Assembly: GCF_000521865.1 (NCBI RefSeq)
Contig: NZ_JAME01000033.1
Location: 1 to 56,741 of the forward strand
From: Roseivivax isoporae LMG 25204
GTDB taxonomy: Bacteria; Pseudomonadota; Alphaproteobacteria; Rhodobacterales; Rhodobacteraceae
Direction: 5' to 3'
Length of the DNA stretch: 56,741 bases
A program made the position numbers and the translations under genes. The notes under the pieces were generated by a model. The model had not been told where the DNA came from and searched no databases. It worked only from the letters and a program-made list of their open reading frames with translations. Of this stretch, positions 8,222 to 16,637 are shown piece by piece; the stretch's first letter is position 1; each line of letters opens with the position of its first letter.

Positions 8222-8599
8222 TCAGGGCGCCTTGTCGTCGGTGCGCAGCTGCGGGACGTCGAGCGTCGCCCAGGTGCCGTCCACGGGCGGCACGGGCGGC
8301 GTGTCGCAGTGCCGGCGGTGGATGTTCACCTTGGCGATGAAGTGCGCCGAGACCGGCGCCGTCACGAAGAGGAAAGCGATGACGAGGATCTCCTGCATCG
8401 ACCCGCTGCGCTCGGCGAAGGCCTCGATCATCGAGGCCAGCAACAGCGCGCCGACGCCGAGCGTGCCGGCCTTGGTGGGCGCGTGCAGACGCTTGACCGG
8501 GTCGTCGAGCTTGAGCAGGCCATAGCTGCCCACCAGCGTGAAGAGGCCGCCCACGACCAGCGACAGGGCGATGGCGATATCGGCGAGTGCGGCGGTCAT
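8222..8599 (-). CDS. mrpG: Na+/H+ (K+/H+) antiporter subunit G, MrpG/MnhG/PhaG
   Basis: A 125-residue protein with three hydrophobic helices (about 3-25, 40-60, 65-90). The conserved segment LLKLDDPVKRLHAPTKAGTLGVG is diagnostic for MnhG. It is the last gene of the Mrp operon, which encodes a multi-subunit monovalent cation/proton antiporter in the inner membrane. The ATG overlaps the mrpF stop (ATGA). The C-terminal tail after about residue 95 (CDTPPVPPVDG) is longer than in many homologues and soluble. An upstream in-frame ATG exists, but the overlap with mrpF makes 8599 the better start. Confidence 0.95.
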   Translation of the reverse strand: MTAALADIAIALSLVVGGLFTLVGSYGLLKLDDPVKRLHAPTKAGTLGVGALLLASMIEAFAERSGSMQEILVIAFLFVTAPVSAHFIAKVNIHRRHCDTPPVPPVDGTWATLDVPQLRTDDKAP

Positions 8600-8883
8600 T
8601 CGATGATGTCTCCCCGCAGGATGAAGCGGCAATAGGCCACCGTCGACACGAAGCCGAGCATGGCGAAGATCAGCGCCGCCTCGAAGTAGAGTTCAGTGCC
8701 CTGCGCGACGCCGAGGAGCACGATCAGGCCGATGGCGTTGATCACCATGGTGTCGAGCGCGAGGACCCGGTCGCCGGGGCCCGGCCCGAGGATCAGGCGG
8801 ACCATGGCGAGCGCCTGGCTGAGCCCGACGCAGACGAAGGCGAAGATGAGCGCCCAGGCGCGCAGCGTCTCGGGATCGGTCAT
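8596..8883 (-). CDS. mrpF: Antiporter subunit F, MrpF/MnhF/PhaF
   Basis: A 95-residue protein with three transmembrane helices. The motif LILGPGPGDRVLALDTM between helices 1 and 2 is the MnhF signature; the Asp in GDR-x3-LD is conserved. It is a small membrane subunit of the Mrp complex. It overlaps mrpE upstream and mrpG downstream by ATGA junctions. Confidence 0.95.
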   Translation of the reverse strand: MTDPETLRAWALIFAFVCVGLSQALAMVRLILGPGPGDRVLALDTMVINAIGLIVLLGVAQGTELYFEAALIFAMLGFVSTVAYCRFILRGDIIE

Positions 8884-9380
8884 TCGAAGATCTCCTTCAG
8901 GCGGCGTTCGTAGCGCGACTTGATCTCCTCGCGCACCGCTTCGGGGCTCTCGGCGTCGAGCGCGTGCACGAGAAGCGCGTGCCCCTCGTCCGACAGGTCC
9001 GCCGACACCGTGCCCGGGGTCAGCGTGATGGTCCCGGCGAGGATCGTGATCGCCTCGGGCGTGCGCAGATCGAGCGGAATGGTCACCCACATGGAGCGCA
9101 TGGCGCGGTTCGATTTGGTCAGCACGATCCACGCCACGGCCACGTTGGCGATCAGGATGTCCCAGATCACCATGAGCACGTAGGGGATGAGCTTCAGCAC
9201 CCGGACGCCGCGGGGGGCGTCGGGCCAGTAGGCGTAGGTCAGCTGCGGGATCAGGATGCCGAGGACCAGCGCCAGCAGCAGGTTGCCGAGCGAGATCGAT
9301 GAGGTCAGGAGGCACCACGCGACGATCATCAGGAGCGTCAGGAACGGATGCGGCAGGATCACGCGGATGGCGCTTTTCAT
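8880..9380 (-). CDS. mrpE: Antiporter subunit E, MrpE/MnhE/PhaE
   Basis: A 166-residue protein (167 if the adjacent GTG at 9383 is used). Two N-terminal hydrophobic helices (about 8-45) and one near 60-82 precede a cytoplasmic domain with TPEAITILAGTITLTPGTVSAD, which is typical of MnhE. It stabilises the Mrp antiporter complex. The ATG overlaps the mrpD TGA by one base and a GGGGAGAG element lies about nine bases upstream, so ATG at 9380 and GTG at 9383 are both possible. Confidence 0.93.
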   Translation of the reverse strand: MKSAIRVILPHPFLTLLMIVAWCLLTSSISLGNLLLALVLGILIPQLTYAYWPDAPRGVRVLKLIPYVLMVIWDILIANVAVAWIVLTKSNRAMRSMWVTIPLDLRTPEAITILAGTITLTPGTVSADLSDEGHALLVHALDAESPEAVREEIKSRYERRLKEIFE

Positions 9381-11038
9381 CACTGGCTCTCCCCTTCCCC
9401 GGTTTCGCCCTCAGCGGCCGAGGCCGCGTCGCCGCCGTCGTCGCCCTCGTCGGAATGGCCCTTCACGATCTCCTTGCCCTCGGTCTCGAGCACGGTCGAG
9501 ATGTAGGGCTGCGGCGCGAAGAGCTGCGCCGAGGTGGCCGAGAGCGTCCGCATGACCGGCCCCGCGAACACCGTGTGCAGCGCGAGGAGCGCGATCAGTC
9601 CGCCGATCGAGACGAGCGCGAGGGCCGGCTGGCCGCGACCTCCGACGAGGTCCAGCGTGCTGTCGACGTTGTCCATCTCGGTCGCCGGATCGTCGTCCGC
9701 CGCAGCGCGCGCCTCGTGCGCCTTCCAGAAGACGACGCTGCCCGCACGGCTGAAGCCCACCACCGCGATCAGCGAGGTGCCGAGGATCACCGCCCAGGCC
9801 CAGACCGCGAGCGGCCCGTCCCATGCGGCGTCGAGGATCAGGAGCTTGCCGACGAAGCCCGAGAGCGGCGGCAGGCCGGTCATGGCGATGGCGGCGGCGA
9901 AGAACAGCGCGGCCACGATGCCGGTGGCCGGGATCGGCTGCGCGGCGCGCAGTTCGCCGCGGATGTTGCCACGATGCGTCTGCACGAGGTCCACGACGAG
10001 GAACAGCGCCGCCGTGGCGAGCGTCGAGTGCACGACGTAGTAGAGCGCGGCGGTGATCCCCTCCTCGGTGAAGAGCGACACCGCCACGGTCAGCATGCCC
10101 ATCGAACCGATGACCGAGAACGCGACCAGCCGGTCGAGCCGGCGCGCGCCGAGCACGCCCACCATGCCGACGACGAGACCCACGAGCGCCAGCGGCATCA
10201 GCCAGAGGTCGAGCAGGCCCCGCGTGATCTCGAGCTCGGGCGGAAAGATCAGCGTGTAGACCCGGATGATGGCGTAGGCGCCGACCTTGGTCATGATGGC
10301 GAACAGCGCGGCGACCGGGCCGGGCGCTTCGGAATAGGACGCGGGCAGCCAGAAATGCACCGGGGCGATTGCCGCCTTGACCGCGAACACGATCAGCAGG
10401 AGCACGGCCGCCGTGCGGATGCCGGCGCTGTTGCCCGGATCGATCTGCGCCACGCGCTCGGCCAGGTCCGCCATGTTGAGCGTGCCGGTCTCGGCGTAGA
10501 TGGCGCCCAGCGCGAACAGGAAGAGCGTGGAGCCCAGGAGGTTGAAGAGGACGTATTGCACGCCGGCCTTGGTGCGGCGGGCGCCGCCGCCGTGGATCAT
10601 CAGCCCGTAGGACGCGATGAGCAGCACCTCGAAGAAGACGAACAGGTTGAACACGTCGCCGGTGAGGAAGGCGCCCATGATGCCCATGAGCTGGAACTGG
10701 AACAGCGCGTGGAAATGCCGGCCGCGCCGGTCCCAGCCCGTCCCGATCGCGTGCATCAGCACGAAGAGCGCGAGCACGGCGGTCAGGAGCACCATCAGCG
10801 TCGACAGCCGGTCGGCGACCAGCACGATGCCGAACGGCGCCTGCCAGTCGCCCAGCTGGTAGATCGTCACTGTCCCGTCCGAGGCCCCGCGGAAGAGGCC
10901 GAGCGCCACCGCGAGAAGGGCCACGGTCCCGGCGACCGAGAAGGTGCGCTGCACGGTCTCGTCGTAGCGCGCCACGAGGATCATCGTGGCGGCGAGCATC
11001 GCCGGCAGGATGACGGGAAGGCTTACCCAATGCATCAT
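9380..11038 (-). CDS. mrpD: Antiporter subunit D, MrpD/MnhD/PhaD (NuoN-like)
   Basis: A 552-residue polytopic protein of the NuoL/M/N proton-pump family with about 14 helices. Visible signatures include the broken helix region VFVFFEVLLIASYGLMIHG with the conserved Glu and the VKAAIAPVHFWLPASYSEAPGP segment with the conserved Lys of helix 7/8. MrpD is one of the two large antiporter-like subunits thought to carry proton or cation translocation. A charged, Gly/Glu-rich C-terminal tail of about 50 residues is unusually long. The protein begins MMHW; the ATG at 11038 overlaps the mrpC stop, and the second ATG (11035) is an alternative start. Confidence 0.96.
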   Translation of the reverse strand: MMHWVSLPVILPAMLAATMILVARYDETVQRTFSVAGTVALLAVALGLFRGASDGTVTIYQLGDWQAPFGIVLVADRLSTLMVLLTAVLALFVLMHAIGTGWDRRGRHFHALFQFQLMGIMGAFLTGDVFNLFVFFEVLLIASYGLMIHGGGARRTKAGVQYVLFNLLGSTLFLFALGAIYAETGTLNMADLAERVAQIDPGNSAGIRTAAVLLLIVFAVKAAIAPVHFWLPASYSEAPGPVAALFAIMTKVGAYAIIRVYTLIFPPELEITRGLLDLWLMPLALVGLVVGMVGVLGARRLDRLVAFSVIGSMGMLTVAVSLFTEEGITAALYYVVHSTLATAALFLVVDLVQTHRGNIRGELRAAQPIPATGIVAALFFAAAIAMTGLPPLSGFVGKLLILDAAWDGPLAVWAWAVILGTSLIAVVGFSRAGSVVFWKAHEARAAADDDPATEMDNVDSTLDLVGGRGQPALALVSIGGLIALLALHTVFAGPVMRTLSATSAQLFAPQPYISTVLETEGKEIVKGHSDEGDDGGDAASAAEGETGEGESQ

Positions 11039-11397
11039 TGACGCCCCTCCCCCTTGCGGGCCGCGTCGAGCCGGCCCGCGCTGTCGTCCACGCGGTCGTC
11101 GTCGTTGCCGAGATAGGCGCCGAGCGCGATGACCACCACGACCGCGGTCATGCCGAACGAGATCACGATGGCGGTCAGCACCAGCGCCTGCGGCAGCGGA
11201 TCGGTGTAGCGCGTGGCATCGTCCGTCAGGATGGGCGGCGCGCCCACCACGAGCCGACCCGAGGTGAACAGGAACACGTTCACCGCGTAGGTCAGCATGG
11301 CCGTCCCGACGATGACCGGGAAGGTGCGCAGCCGGAGCACGAGGTAGATGCCCGCGGCGGTCAGGACGCCGATGGCGCTGGCGACGAGAAGTTCCAT
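11035..11397 (-). CDS. mrpC: Antiporter subunit C, MrpC/MnhC/PhaC (NuoK-like)
   Basis: A 120-residue NuoK-like subunit with three helices (about 2-20, 26-48, 75-97). The RLRTFPVIVGTAMLTYAVNVFLF core and DPLPQALVLTAIVISFG motif are typical of MnhC. A charged tail (GNDDDRVDDSAGR) follows the last helix. The gene starts 1 bp after the mrpA stop and its end overlaps mrpD. Confidence 0.95.
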   Translation of the reverse strand: MELLVASAIGVLTAAGIYLVLRLRTFPVIVGTAMLTYAVNVFLFTSGRLVVGAPPILTDDATRYTDPLPQALVLTAIVISFGMTAVVVVIALGAYLGNDDDRVDDSAGRLDAARKGEGRQ

Positions 11398-11398
11398 G

Positions 11399-14266
11399 TC
11401 AGGCGCCCCCTTTCAGTCCGGCATCCCCGCGTCCGCGGGACGGATCGATGTCCATGGCGTGCTCCGCCGGTGTCGACTGGGAACGTCGGGCAAGCCGCGA
11501 GAAGCTCTCGAGCGACAGCATCACCGCGCCCACCACGGTCAGGAACACGCCGAGGTCGAAGGCGGCGGCCGAGGCGACCTCGAACTCCTCGATCGGCGGC
11601 AGGTGGATGTAGGTGAAGGACGAGGTCAGGAACTCGTGCCCGGTGAACCACGCCCCGATGCCGGTGAGGCCCGCGATCAGCACGCCCGCACCGATGATGC
11701 CGTGATAGGGGAAGCGCTGGCGCTCGGACGCCCAGGCATAGCCCGAGGCCATGTACTGCATCACCACCGCCACCGCGACGATGAGGCCGGCGATGAATCC
11801 GCCGCCGGGCATGTTGTGGCCGCGCAGGAAGATGAAGACCCCGACCATCAGGATCAGCGGCATGGCCACGCGCGTCAGCACCACCATCATGAGCGGGTGA
11901 CGGTCGCCGGCCAGGGGCGCGTTCGGCACCCGGTCGAGCAGCCGCGCCCGGACCGGACCGGACAGGAGCGCCTCGGTCAGCGCGTAGATCACGAGCGCCG
12001 CGATGCCCAGCACGATGATCTCGCCGAAGGTGTCGAAGCCGCGGAAGTCCACGAGGATGACATTCACCACGTTGGTGCCGCCGCCGCCGTAATACGAGTT
12101 CTCGAGATGGTATTCGGAGATCGGCGCAGCGACGAAGTCCCGCATCATGAGGAACCAGGCCAGCGCGCCCGCGCCGACGCCGCCCGCGACCGCGACTAGG
12201 CCGTCGCGCAGGCGGCGGCCGGCGCCGCTTTCGCGCGGGGTCTCGGACGGCAGCAGGTTCAGGGCGAGAAGCAGCAGGACCGCCGTCACGACCTCGACCG
12301 AGATCTGGGTCATGGCGAGGTCGGGCGCGCTGAAGAAGGCGAAGCCGACCGACACGATGGTGCCGACGATGCCCATGAGGACGAGCGCCGCGAACCGCTT
12401 GCGGTGCGCGAAGACGAGGAAGCCCGACGCCGCCACCAGCATGGCCCAGCCGATGATCGCGACCACCGGCGCCGGCTGCATCGCCCGCGTCGCCCCGCCG
12501 ACCGTGCCGGTGGCGTAGGCGTGCCAGGCGCCGGCGAGGATGGTCACCGACAGGATCGCGGCATAGCGGGTGAAGGCGCCGTCGTGCAGCCGGCCGGTCA
12601 GGCCGCGCGCGAAGGCCGCGACGGCCTCGACGAGCCCCTCGAAGATGGGTTTTGCCTCGGGGCGCGGCGTCACGTCCCACGCCTTCTGCAGCCAGCGGTG
12701 CAGAAGCAGCATCAGGATGCCGCCCGCGACCGCGACCGCGGACATGTAGAGCGGCGGCTTGAAGCCGTGCCAGATGGCGAGGTGGTAGTCAGGCACCGGC
12801 GCCACGCCCCCGAGGACCGCGCCGGTCACGCCCTTCACCAGCGGCTCGACCAGGAACGGCGCGAGGCCGATCACGATCACCAGCGTCGCGAGGAAGGCCG
12901 GCGGCAGCCACATGCCGGTGCCCGGATCGTGCGGCTTGGACGGGTAGTCGTCGCGCGCCTTGCCGAAGAAGGTGTGCGCGATGAAGCGGAACGAATAGGC
13001 GGCCGAGAAGAGCGCGCCGAAGGTGGCGAGCGCTGGCACCAGCCACCACGGCCCGAAGAGCTCGGTGTGCAGCGCCTCCTCGAGCATCATCTCCTTCGAG
13101 ATGAAGCCGTTGAAGAGCGGGATGCCCGCCATCGACAGCCCCGCCACCAGCGCGATCGCGAAGGTCACGGGCATCAGGTGGCGCAGGCCCCCGAGCTTGC
13201 GGATGTCGCGGGTATGCGCCTCGTGGTCGACGATGCCCGCCGACATGAACAGCGCGGCCTTGAACGTGGCGTGGTTCAGGATGTGGAACACTGCCGTCAT
13301 CGCCCCGAACGCGGTTCCGGTGCCGAGAAGCATGGTGATGAGACCGAGATGCGACACCGTCGAGAACGCGAGCAGCGCCTTCAGGTCGTGCTTGAAGAGC
13401 GCGATCACCGCGCCGAGGCACATGGTCACGAGGCCCGCGGTCGTCACGGTGTAGAACCAGGCCTCGGTCCCGGACATGACCGGCCAGAGGCGCGCCATCA
13501 GGAAGATGCCCGCCTTCACCATGGTGGCCGAGTGCAGGTAGGCCGAAACCGGCGTCGGCGCGGCCATGGCGTGCGGCAGCCAGAAATGGAACGGGAACTG
13601 CGCCGACTTGGTGAAGCAGCCGAGCAGGATCAGGACGAGCGCCGGCAGGTAGAGCGGGGAATCCTGGATCATCTCGCGGTTCTCGAGGATCACGGTCAGG
13701 TCGTAGCTGCCCACGATCCGGCCGAGCAGCAGCATGCCCCCGATCATGGCGAGCCCGCCCATGCCGGTGACCGTCAGCGCCATCCGCGCGCCCTGCCGCC
13801 CCTCGGGCAGGTGTTTCCAGTACCCGATGAGCAGGAAGGACGACAGCGAGGTGAGTTCCCAGAACACCAGCAGGAGCAGGACGTTGTCGGACAGCACGAT
13901 GCCCACCATCGCGCCCTGGAACAGCAGCAGGTAGGTGAAGAACTCGCCCATGCTGTCGTCGCGGGACAGGTAGTAGCGTCCGTAGACGATGATGAGCGCC
14001 CCGATCCCGAGGATCAGCGACGCGAAGAAGAAGCCGAGCGGATCGAGGAACAGCGTCACGTTCAGCCCGAGCGCGGGCAGCCAGTCGATCCGCGCGGTCA
14101 CGACCTCGCCCGCCATCAGCGCGGGCAGGTTCGACACGAGGCCGACGAGCGCGGTCAGCGTGACCGCCAGCGTGCCACCGGCACAGACCCTTCGGCCCGC
14201 GCTGTCGAGGATACCGGGCAGGAGCGCCCCGAGGAACGGCAGCAGGACGAGGATGAAAAGCGACAC
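11399..14266 (-). CDS. mrpA: Antiporter fused subunits A+B, MrpAB/PhaAB
   Basis: A 955-residue membrane protein. Residues 1 to about 780 are MrpA, which is NuoL-like: LVFWELTSLSSFLLIGYW holds the conserved Glu and CFTKSAQFPFHFWLPHAM the conserved Lys. The last 150 residues, from about PLMMVVLTRVAMPLILMVG with GHNMPGGGFIAGL, are the MrpB domain, so A and B are one chain as in rhizobial PhaA. The complex exchanges Na+ or K+ for H+ and supports pH and salt homeostasis. I start at GTG 14266, with GGGAGA six bases upstream, because the longer in-frame version adds a non-conserved N terminus. It heads the operon A(B)-C-D-E-F-G. Confidence 0.95.
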   Translation of the reverse strand: MSLFILVLLPFLGALLPGILDSAGRRVCAGGTLAVTLTALVGLVSNLPALMAGEVVTARIDWLPALGLNVTLFLDPLGFFFASLILGIGALIIVYGRYYLSRDDSMGEFFTYLLLFQGAMVGIVLSDNVLLLLVFWELTSLSSFLLIGYWKHLPEGRQGARMALTVTGMGGLAMIGGMLLLGRIVGSYDLTVILENREMIQDSPLYLPALVLILLGCFTKSAQFPFHFWLPHAMAAPTPVSAYLHSATMVKAGIFLMARLWPVMSGTEAWFYTVTTAGLVTMCLGAVIALFKHDLKALLAFSTVSHLGLITMLLGTGTAFGAMTAVFHILNHATFKAALFMSAGIVDHEAHTRDIRKLGGLRHLMPVTFAIALVAGLSMAGIPLFNGFISKEMMLEEALHTELFGPWWLVPALATFGALFSAAYSFRFIAHTFFGKARDDYPSKPHDPGTGMWLPPAFLATLVIVIGLAPFLVEPLVKGVTGAVLGGVAPVPDYHLAIWHGFKPPLYMSAVAVAGGILMLLLHRWLQKAWDVTPRPEAKPIFEGLVEAVAAFARGLTGRLHDGAFTRYAAILSVTILAGAWHAYATGTVGGATRAMQPAPVVAIIGWAMLVAASGFLVFAHRKRFAALVLMGIVGTIVSVGFAFFSAPDLAMTQISVEVVTAVLLLLALNLLPSETPRESGAGRRLRDGLVAVAGGVGAGALAWFLMMRDFVAAPISEYHLENSYYGGGGTNVVNVILVDFRGFDTFGEIIVLGIAALVIYALTEALLSGPVRARLLDRVPNAPLAGDRHPLMMVVLTRVAMPLILMVGVFIFLRGHNMPGGGFIAGLIVAVAVVMQYMASGYAWASERQRFPYHGIIGAGVLIAGLTGIGAWFTGHEFLTSSFTYIHLPPIEEFEVASAAAFDLGVFLTVVGAVMLSLESFSRLARRSQSTPAEHAMDIDPSRGRGDAGLKGGA

Positions 14267-14438
14267 GTGATCTCCCGGGACAGCGGCGGCCTGAAGCGGA
14301 ACGTGACACACTTAGTGCGAAAGTTTCGCCCGAGCCTCAAGGGGCCGCGGGGAAATTGCACGCCCGTCGGAGCGGCTGATCGTCCTGCAGGCACGGCCAT
14401 CGGGCCTTTTGGCAACGTATCGCGCGTCCGGAATGCAT

Positions 14439-14465
14439 CGGGGCGCGTCATGACGACGCGCCCCG
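14439..14465. terminator. Perfect hairpin downstream of phoX
   Basis: CGGGGCGCGTC (14439-14449) pairs exactly with GACGCGCCCCG (14455-14465) around a 5-nt loop. It lies 44 bp beyond the phoX stop, between phoX and the mrpA start. No U-tract follows on either strand, so efficiency as a terminator is uncertain. Nothing else in 14267-14508 stands out. Confidence 0.4.
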
Positions 14466-14508
14466 GCAGGATGGGCCCGCGACGGGCCGCGATGTCAGCG
14501 GTGCCGGG

Positions 14509-16428
14509 TCAGCCGACCAGCGCGTTGTCGTCGCGCTTGACTGCGACGATGGCGGAACGCGGCAGGGCGCCCTCGCCGTCCGGGAATGGCGCGTCCGGGT
14601 GCTGGATGCCCACGAACATGGTGCGGCGGTCCGACGACCAGGTGAGGCCGGTCACTTCCGCGCCCTTGGGGCCCGTCAGGAAACGGCGGATCTCGCCGGT
14701 CACCGGGTCGCCCGCCAGCATCTGGTTGTTGCCCATGCCGGCAAAGTCGCCCTCGTTGGAATCGTCGCCGTCGGTCTGGATCCAGATGATGCCCGACGAG
14801 TCGATCTGCATGCCGTCGGGCGAGTTGAAGAGGTTGCCCTCGTTCACGTTCTCGCTGCCGGCATAGGCGTCCTCGTGCACGGTCGGGTTGCCCGCCATGA
14901 CGTAGAGGTCCCAGTCGAAGCCGTCCGAGGCGTGGTTGTCCTCGTGCGGACGCCAGCGCACGATCTGGCCGTACTCGTTCGTCGCGCGCGGGTTGGGCGC
15001 GTTGGTCGCCATCTCATCGCCGCCCGCGTTGGTGCGGATCGAGCCGTCATCGGCGGTCTCGCCGCGGCGCGAGTTGTTGGTGAGGCAGCAATAGGCCTCG
15101 ATCGCGGTCGGGTTGACGGCGATCCATTCCGGGCGGTCCATCGTCGTCGCGCCCACGGCCGAGGCCGCGGTACGGGTGAAGATGGCGATCTCGGCCGCGT
15201 CCATGCCGGTGGTTTCAGGCGTGAGCGCCAGCCATTCGCCGGTCATGTCGTCGTTGAACTTCGCGACGTAGAGCTGGCCTTCGCTCAGGAGCGTGGAGGT
15301 GTCGCCACCCGGCACGTAGACGTCGCGCGACAGCCACTTGTACATGAACTCGCCGCGCTCGTCGTCGCCCATGTAGACCACGACCCGGCCGTCAGGCGCG
15401 ACGGTCGCCGCGGCGTTCTCGTGCTTGAAGCGGCCGAGCGCGGTGTGCTTGACCGGGGTCGAGGACGCGTCGGAGGGGTCGATCTCGACGATGTAGCCCG
15501 CGCGGTGCGGCTCGTTCGGGTTCGTCGTGACGTCGAAGCGGGCGTCGAAGGCGTGGTAGTTGTAGCCCGAGCCTTCCTCGTTGATGCCGTAGCGCTCGTA
15601 GCCGGCAGCGATCTTCTCGTCCGACGGCAGGCCGCCGGTCGCACCGAAGTAGCCGTTGAAGTTCTCCTCGCAGGTCAGGTAGGTGCCCCACGGCGTCCGG
15701 CCGGAGCCGCAATTGTTGAACGTGCCGAGCGATTCCGTGCCCGTCGGGTCGGCCTCGGTCTTGAGCAGGTCGTGACCGGCGGCGGGGCCGTCGATGCGCA
15801 TCGGCGTGTTGTGGTGGATGCGGCGGTTGAACGGGCTGTCCACGACGACCGACCAGCCGTCCTCGCCCTCGGCGATCTCCATGACCGACACGCCCTGGAA
15901 GTTCTGCAGGCGCAGCACGTCCTCGGCGGAGGCGGGCGTCCCGTCCTCGGTGTTCGGCAGGTTCACGTCGTTGTTGGTGTACTCGGAGTTCACCACGAGG
16001 ATCTCGCGGCCGCCGACGTTGAAGAGCTCCATGCCGTCGGTGTTCTCGCCCATCACGCGGTCCGACCCCTCGGTCGGGATGCCGTTCGCGGCGTCGAATT
16101 CAGGCGCGTCGGAGAAGAGCGGGTCGCCCCAGCGCACGAGGGTCTTCCAGCTGTAGCCCTCGGGGACGTGCACGGTGCCGTCGGTCTGGGCGGCGATGCC
16201 CTCGAACGCGAAGCGCGAAGCCTGCTGTGCCATGGCGGTCGTGCCCTTGAGGAACGACGTGCCCATGACGGCCGCGCCCGAACCGAAGGCCAGCGCGCCG
16301 CCAAGGAAGCCGCGGCGCGAGATCGCGCGCTCGACCACGCGGTCGAATTCCTGCACCTCGGGGCGCGGGAAGTTCTTCTCGTCCCACTCGTCGGCCGACA
16401 TGCGTTCCACGGTCTTTTGAATGTTCAT
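14509..16428 (-). CDS. PhoX-family alkaline phosphatase/DUF839 protein, Tat-exported
   Basis: A 639-residue protein with an N-terminal twin-arginine signal: ISRRGFLGGALAFGSGA at about residues 36-52 and a likely cleavage after TAMAQQ near 70. The mature part matches the PhoX/DUF839 beta-propeller family (EGYSWKTLVRWGDPLF, LTCEENFNGYFGA, GRFKHENAAATVAPDGRVVVYMGDD, ESPDG-like NSPDGMQIDSSG). PhoX enzymes are periplasmic, Ca/Fe-dependent phosphomonoesterases used in phosphate scavenging. The ligand-bearing CEENF motif is present. A candidate Pho box lies upstream, which supports phosphate control. Not all DUF839 proteins are proven phosphatases, so activity is inferred. Confidence 0.88.
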   Translation of the reverse strand: MNIQKTVERMSADEWDEKNFPRPEVQEFDRVVERAISRRGFLGGALAFGSGAAVMGTSFLKGTTAMAQQASRFAFEGIAAQTDGTVHVPEGYSWKTLVRWGDPLFSDAPEFDAANGIPTEGSDRVMGENTDGMELFNVGGREILVVNSEYTNNDVNLPNTEDGTPASAEDVLRLQNFQGVSVMEIAEGEDGWSVVVDSPFNRRIHHNTPMRIDGPAAGHDLLKTEADPTGTESLGTFNNCGSGRTPWGTYLTCEENFNGYFGATGGLPSDEKIAAGYERYGINEEGSGYNYHAFDARFDVTTNPNEPHRAGYIVEIDPSDASSTPVKHTALGRFKHENAAATVAPDGRVVVYMGDDERGEFMYKWLSRDVYVPGGDTSTLLSEGQLYVAKFNDDMTGEWLALTPETTGMDAAEIAIFTRTAASAVGATTMDRPEWIAVNPTAIEAYCCLTNNSRRGETADDGSIRTNAGGDEMATNAPNPRATNEYGQIVRWRPHEDNHASDGFDWDLYVMAGNPTVHEDAYAGSENVNEGNLFNSPDGMQIDSSGIIWIQTDGDDSNEGDFAGMGNNQMLAGDPVTGEIRRFLTGPKGAEVTGLTWSSDRRTMFVGIQHPDAPFPDGEGALPRSAIVAVKRDDNALVG

Positions 16429-16482
16429 GATTCCCTCCGCTGACTGTCGGGCGCGGAATGGCGCCCGGACGTTGGCCGGATT

Positions 16483-16516
16483 GCGCTACCGCGCGACTGC
16501 AACGGTTCCGTGACGG
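16483..16516 (-). promoter_or_regulatory. Candidate Pho box and -10 of phoX
   Basis: The minus strand reads CCGTCAC-GGAA-CCGTTGC (16499-16516), two half-sites spaced 11 bp apart like the PhoB box CTGTCAT-N4-CTGTCAT; the first half matches six of seven, the second three of seven. Ten bases further comes TAGCGC (16483-16488) as a -10, the spacing used by PhoB-activated promoters that lack a good -35. It lies about 55-90 bp before phoX. The second half-site is poor, so this is a candidate only. Confidence 0.4.
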
Positions 16517-16637
16517 CCCGCCTGCCGAAATGCCGCAGGTCCGTCGCCCCGGCCCGGACCCGCGACGCTCGGGCCGGTTGACCTCTCGCGGGCAGCCGCG
16601 TCACTTGTGGCCGGACAGGACACCGGAGGACGAACCG

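Noticed and set aside
12404-14866. A long plus-strand frame opposite the mrpA gene.
   Set aside because: Same GC-shadow effect; mrpA is clearly coding on the minus strand with conserved membrane motifs.
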